A DNA stretch of 7,994 nt from A37T11 sp964546645 (lineage in GTDB: Bacteria > Bacteroidota > Bacteroidia > Sphingobacteriales > Sphingobacteriaceae): assembly GCA_964546645.1 (NCBI GenBank), contig CAZJKM010000115.1:1-7994 (forward strand), read 5' to 3'. Under the pieces are notes generated by a model. The model worked only from the letters and a program-made list of their open reading frames with translations, made no database searches and was not told the DNA's origin. Below, one piece after another: positions 5,517-7,994 of the stretch (positions within the stretch are counted from its first letter, which is position 1; every line of letters begins with the position of its first letter). The position numbers and the translations under genes are program-made.

Positions 5517-7046
5517 TTACTTGTTCAGATTCGGATTATTAATCACTTCGGCCTGAGGGACAGGGAAGGTCAGTAACGGCGAATCATACGGCCAGGACTG
5601 CCCGGTCAGCTGTATATGATTATTTCCCCTGGAAACAGTGGCTTTCAGCCGCTTCATTGCCAGGTAACTTTTGCCCTCACCCCATAATTCAATGCGTGTT
5701 TGCAAATAAATTTCGTCCTTAAGCGCCTGTCCGCTCAGGTCATCCACGTAACTGATATCATCCAATCGCAGTTCCAGTAGTTTTTTCAGGGTGGTGCGTG
5801 CCAACCCGTCCTGGTTCAGGAACGCATAAGCCTCTGCGCTGAGCAGATAAAATTCATCTGCGCGCATGTAGATATAATCTGTTTCAACCGGATTCTGCCC
5901 ATCCCACACCCGTGCAGGGGCATAGAATTTATTGGTCGGGAAATAATATTCATCAAACTGCAGTTTACGGATATCGTCTTCGCGTAGCTGATCATACAGT
6001 ACATCGTCGATCAGTTTCGCATCACCGGAAGAAGCGTAGCTGTAGGTAAAGTAGTCAACCTGCCCCCACCAGGAACCCAGGCCGAGTCCATGCTGACGCT
6101 GCAGGTCAACCCCCCACATCCAGCTGGGCGTATTCACATTATTGAAACCGGGCCCTTCTGTGATATTCAGCACGTTACCTGTCTCCGGGTCCAAAATAGC
6201 GGCCGTCTGCCCCTTGGTTGTCAGCGGAAATGGGCTGTTATTCATAATATCATTGGTGATTTCCACCACTTTCTGCATATCTTCCTGCGTGCGGCGTGCC
6301 GCCAGCACATAGGCCAGCAGCCCTTTTGCGACCCAGGCATCCACCTTCTCTTTCGCAGCTCCACGGGAAAAGTCGGACAAGTAACCAATCGCCTCATTCA
6401 GGTCTTTAACGATCAGCTCATAGACCTGCGCATTGGTACTCCTGGGTTGGTTCTGGCTTTTGTTATCTGTATATACAGGAAGGATTTTCTCCGTCCCGTC
6501 CCCATAGCCTTTAGGCGAGTACAACTGGTTCAGGTAGAAGTAGGCATATGCCCGCATGGCTTTTGCCTGCCCCATTACGTGCCTTCTGCTGGTTTCGGTC
6601 TGCGGCTCATCAGAACCGCCCAGCGCATCTATTACTGAATTGGCTGACATGATAATTCGATAATAGTAACGCCAGGGCATATAGGCCGGAGTAGAAGTGA
6701 AATCACGTGTGGCATTGAAGTTCATGATATCCACGTACCAATAATAATTATCCCCTTCCAACGCCATGTCGGACGTCAGCATATCGGTGAATATATCCCA
6801 GCCTTTCTGCCCGAAATCGTCATGGTTAGTGGTCCCTCCTGTCCCTTGCAGGTACATCATGGAATAAAGCCCGCTAATAGACCCTTCCAGAACACTGGGG
6901 TCCTTTTCTCCTTCCCGGGCAATCTGTTCCGGTGAAATGAACTCGCTGGGTTCGCGGTTGAGGAAATCTTTGCTGCAGCTCGTGGCAATCAGTGTCGCCA
7001 ACGGCATGATTGCATATATAAAAAATCGCTTCATTGTCTGAATCAT
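5517..7046 (-). CDS. SusD/RagB-family nutrient-binding outer-membrane lipoprotein
   Basis: A 509-residue surface lipoprotein that caps the SusC-type transporter and binds the nutrient before import. The signal peptide with charged MKRFF and hydrophobic IYAIMPLATLI ends in the lipobox ATSC (Cys24), followed by SKDFLNREP, a very typical SusD start. The N-terminal helical (TPR-like) half contains MRAYAYFYLNQLY at about 164-176. The C-terminal SusD domain shows YMRADEFYLLSAEAYAF near 393-409 and RIELWGEGKSYLAMKR at about 451-466. It ends with LTFPVPQAEVINNPNLNK, the hallmark SusD tail. Length is normal. The gene starts 10 bp after the susC-like stop; an in-frame ATG at 7034 (giving MKRFF at once) is an equally good start and neither has a Shine-Dalgarno. 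It is the last gene before the terminator at 5414-5452, so no glycosidase follows in the same transcript. The ligand cannot be read from the sequence. Confidence 0.95.
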   Translation of the reverse strand: MIQTMKRFFIYAIMPLATLIATSCSKDFLNREPSEFISPEQIAREGEKDPSVLEGSISGLYSMMYLQGTGGTTNHDDFGQKGWDIFTDMLTSDMALEGDNYYWYVDIMNFNATRDFTSTPAYMPWRYYYRIIMSANSVIDALGGSDEPQTETSRRHVMGQAKAMRAYAYFYLNQLYSPKGYGDGTEKILPVYTDNKSQNQPRSTNAQVYELIVKDLNEAIGYLSDFSRGAAKEKVDAWVAKGLLAYVLAARRTQEDMQKVVEITNDIMNNSPFPLTTKGQTAAILDPETGNVLNITEGPGFNNVNTPSWMWGVDLQRQHGLGLGSWWGQVDYFTYSYASSGDAKLIDDVLYDQLREDDIRKLQFDEYYFPTNKFYAPARVWDGQNPVETDYIYMRADEFYLLSAEAYAFLNQDGLARTTLKKLLELRLDDISYVDDLSGQALKDEIYLQTRIELWGEGKSYLAMKRLKATVSRGNNHIQLTGQSWPYDSPLLTFPVPQAEVINNPNLNK

Positions 7047-7056
7047 CTGAAAAGTA

Positions 7057-7994
7057 TTACCATTTAACCCTTAGACCGGCAGAAAACGTGGAAAGTGGTG
7101 CATACCGATAGACATCGGATGACCCGGCCTCGTGCGTGGACGGATTGAACCCTCTCCGGGCCGAAGCCAGCCACAGGTTATCCCCTGACAACCAAATACT
7201 GCACGATGCGGCGCCCGTCCTGGCCAGCAGGGAAGAGGGCAACTCGTACGATACCCGCACATTATTCAGTGCCAGATAGCCCGCCTTTGTGACAAACCGG
7301 GATGAACTGGATGAAACATTCAGATCGGTATTGCTCGATAAACGGGGTACATCGGTATGGGGGTTTTCCGGTGTCCATCGATTCATCATGTCTTTATGCC
7401 AGTTATTACTGCCTATGGTGCCGTTATCCATCAAACTCGCGTACGCCCGGTCATAGGCATAACCTCCGATGCTGTACAAGAACTGGACACCCACATCGAG
7501 CCCTTTATAACCACCGGACAAGTTGAACGCACCCCTTAATTTGGGAATGGCGTTTTTGCCGATGTATTGCAGGCTGGCATCAGAATAGTTCCTAGTCGTG
7601 GTACGTACCACCCGGTCTGCCATCTCCGGATTAGCATCCAGGTACGGTACCAACGAAGCGATGTGCTCGCCTTCATCGGCCTCAATAGTTCCTTCCTGCG
7701 CCTGGCCGTCCCCATTCAGATCAACATAATACGTATACCAGGTACTGGCACCATCCTCAGTGTCTACACCGGCAAACTCCGGCATGTAGAAATCATAGAT
7801 CGATCTTCCTTTTGCCCAGCCGTAGTTACCTTGTACGTCAATGATCTTCGGTTGCCCGCTTACCGGATCAAGCGGCATGGTGGTAATGCGGTTGCGGAAC
7901 AGTTCGCCATTGACCGATATATCGAGATGATAATCCCTGTTTTTCAGGACATGCCCAGTCAGGTCAAACTCCAGTCCCTGGTTACGCAGCCGCC
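7057..7994 (-). CDS. SusC/RagA-family TonB-dependent outer-membrane transporter, C-terminal part
   Basis: 312 codons of open frame run from the right edge to a TAA at 7059-7057. They include the stretch before the internal ATG at 7878, which begins RLRNQGLEFDLTGHVLKNRD, a normal SusC barrel sequence, so the true gene starts outside the window. Family members are about 1,000 residues, and this is roughly the last third of the 22-strand beta-barrel. Typical SusC signatures are YVDLNGDGQAQEG (a DxNGDG loop), YIGKNAIPKLRGAFNLSGGY, VQFLYSIGGYAYDRAY, RWTPENPHTDVPRLS, GYLALNNVRVSYELP and the closing FSAGLRVKW strand. Substrates cross the outer membrane through this barrel, powered by TonB-ExbBD. The carboxypeptidase-like domain, plug and TonB box are missing from the window. 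The SusD-like gene follows after 10 bp as the partner. Confidence 0.95.
   Translation of the reverse strand, partial: RLRNQGLEFDLTGHVLKNRDYHLDISVNGELFRNRITTMPLDPVSGQPKIIDVQGNYGWAKGRSIYDFYMPEFAGVDTEDGASTWYTYYVDLNGDGQAQEGTIEADEGEHIASLVPYLDANPEMADRVVRTTTRNYSDASLQYIGKNAIPKLRGAFNLSGGYKGLDVGVQFLYSIGGYAYDRAYASLMDNGTIGSNNWHKDMMNRWTPENPHTDVPRLSSNTDLNVSSSSSRFVTKAGYLALNNVRVSYELPSSLLARTGAASCSIWLSGDNLWLASARRGFNPSTHEAGSSDVYRYAPLSTFSAGLRVKW

Overview
The window is ordinary chromosomal sequence from a member of the Bacteroidota, probably Chitinophagales or Sphingobacteriales; I cannot fix the genus. The reasons are a SusC/SusD outer-membrane pair, an AT-rich TAnnTTTG-type -7 promoter box, mostly weak or absent Shine-Dalgarno sequences, and coding regions of roughly balanced GC with AT-rich intergenic DNA. 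No tRNA, rRNA, CRISPR array, transposase or phage gene is visible.

Layout from left to right. (1) Positions 1-456, minus strand: the N-terminal 152 codons of an M3-family (oligopeptidase A/Dcp-like) zinc metallopeptidase that runs off the left edge. (2) Divergent from it, 556-2879, plus strand: a translationally coupled proB-proA pair (glutamate 5-kinase and gamma-glutamyl phosphate reductase), the first two enzymes of proline synthesis from glutamate; proC is not here. (3) 2903-3808, minus strand: an RmlD-like SDR sugar-nucleotide reductase, convergent with proA. (4) 3809-4285: a 477-bp non-coding stretch whose middle is very AT-rich. It holds a degenerate array of four CGAAG-containing units spaced exactly 22 bp apart, several palindromes, and a possible promoter. 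(5) 4292-5353, plus strand: a probable two-gene operon of an unrecognised lipoprotein and an unrecognised four-helix membrane protein, ended by a strong hairpin terminator. (6) 5517-7994, minus strand: a SusD-like surface lipoprotein preceded by the C-terminal part of a SusC-like TonB-dependent transporter that runs off the right edge.

Functionally, proB and proA work in series. SusC and SusD form one outer-membrane uptake complex, probably for an oligosaccharide or another complex nutrient. The lipoprotein/membrane-protein pair probably acts together in the envelope, but its role is unknown. The least explained DNA is the 22-bp-periodic block at 4030-4117 and the symmetric elements around it. 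It is the main candidate for something undescribed, although nothing in the window shows what it does.
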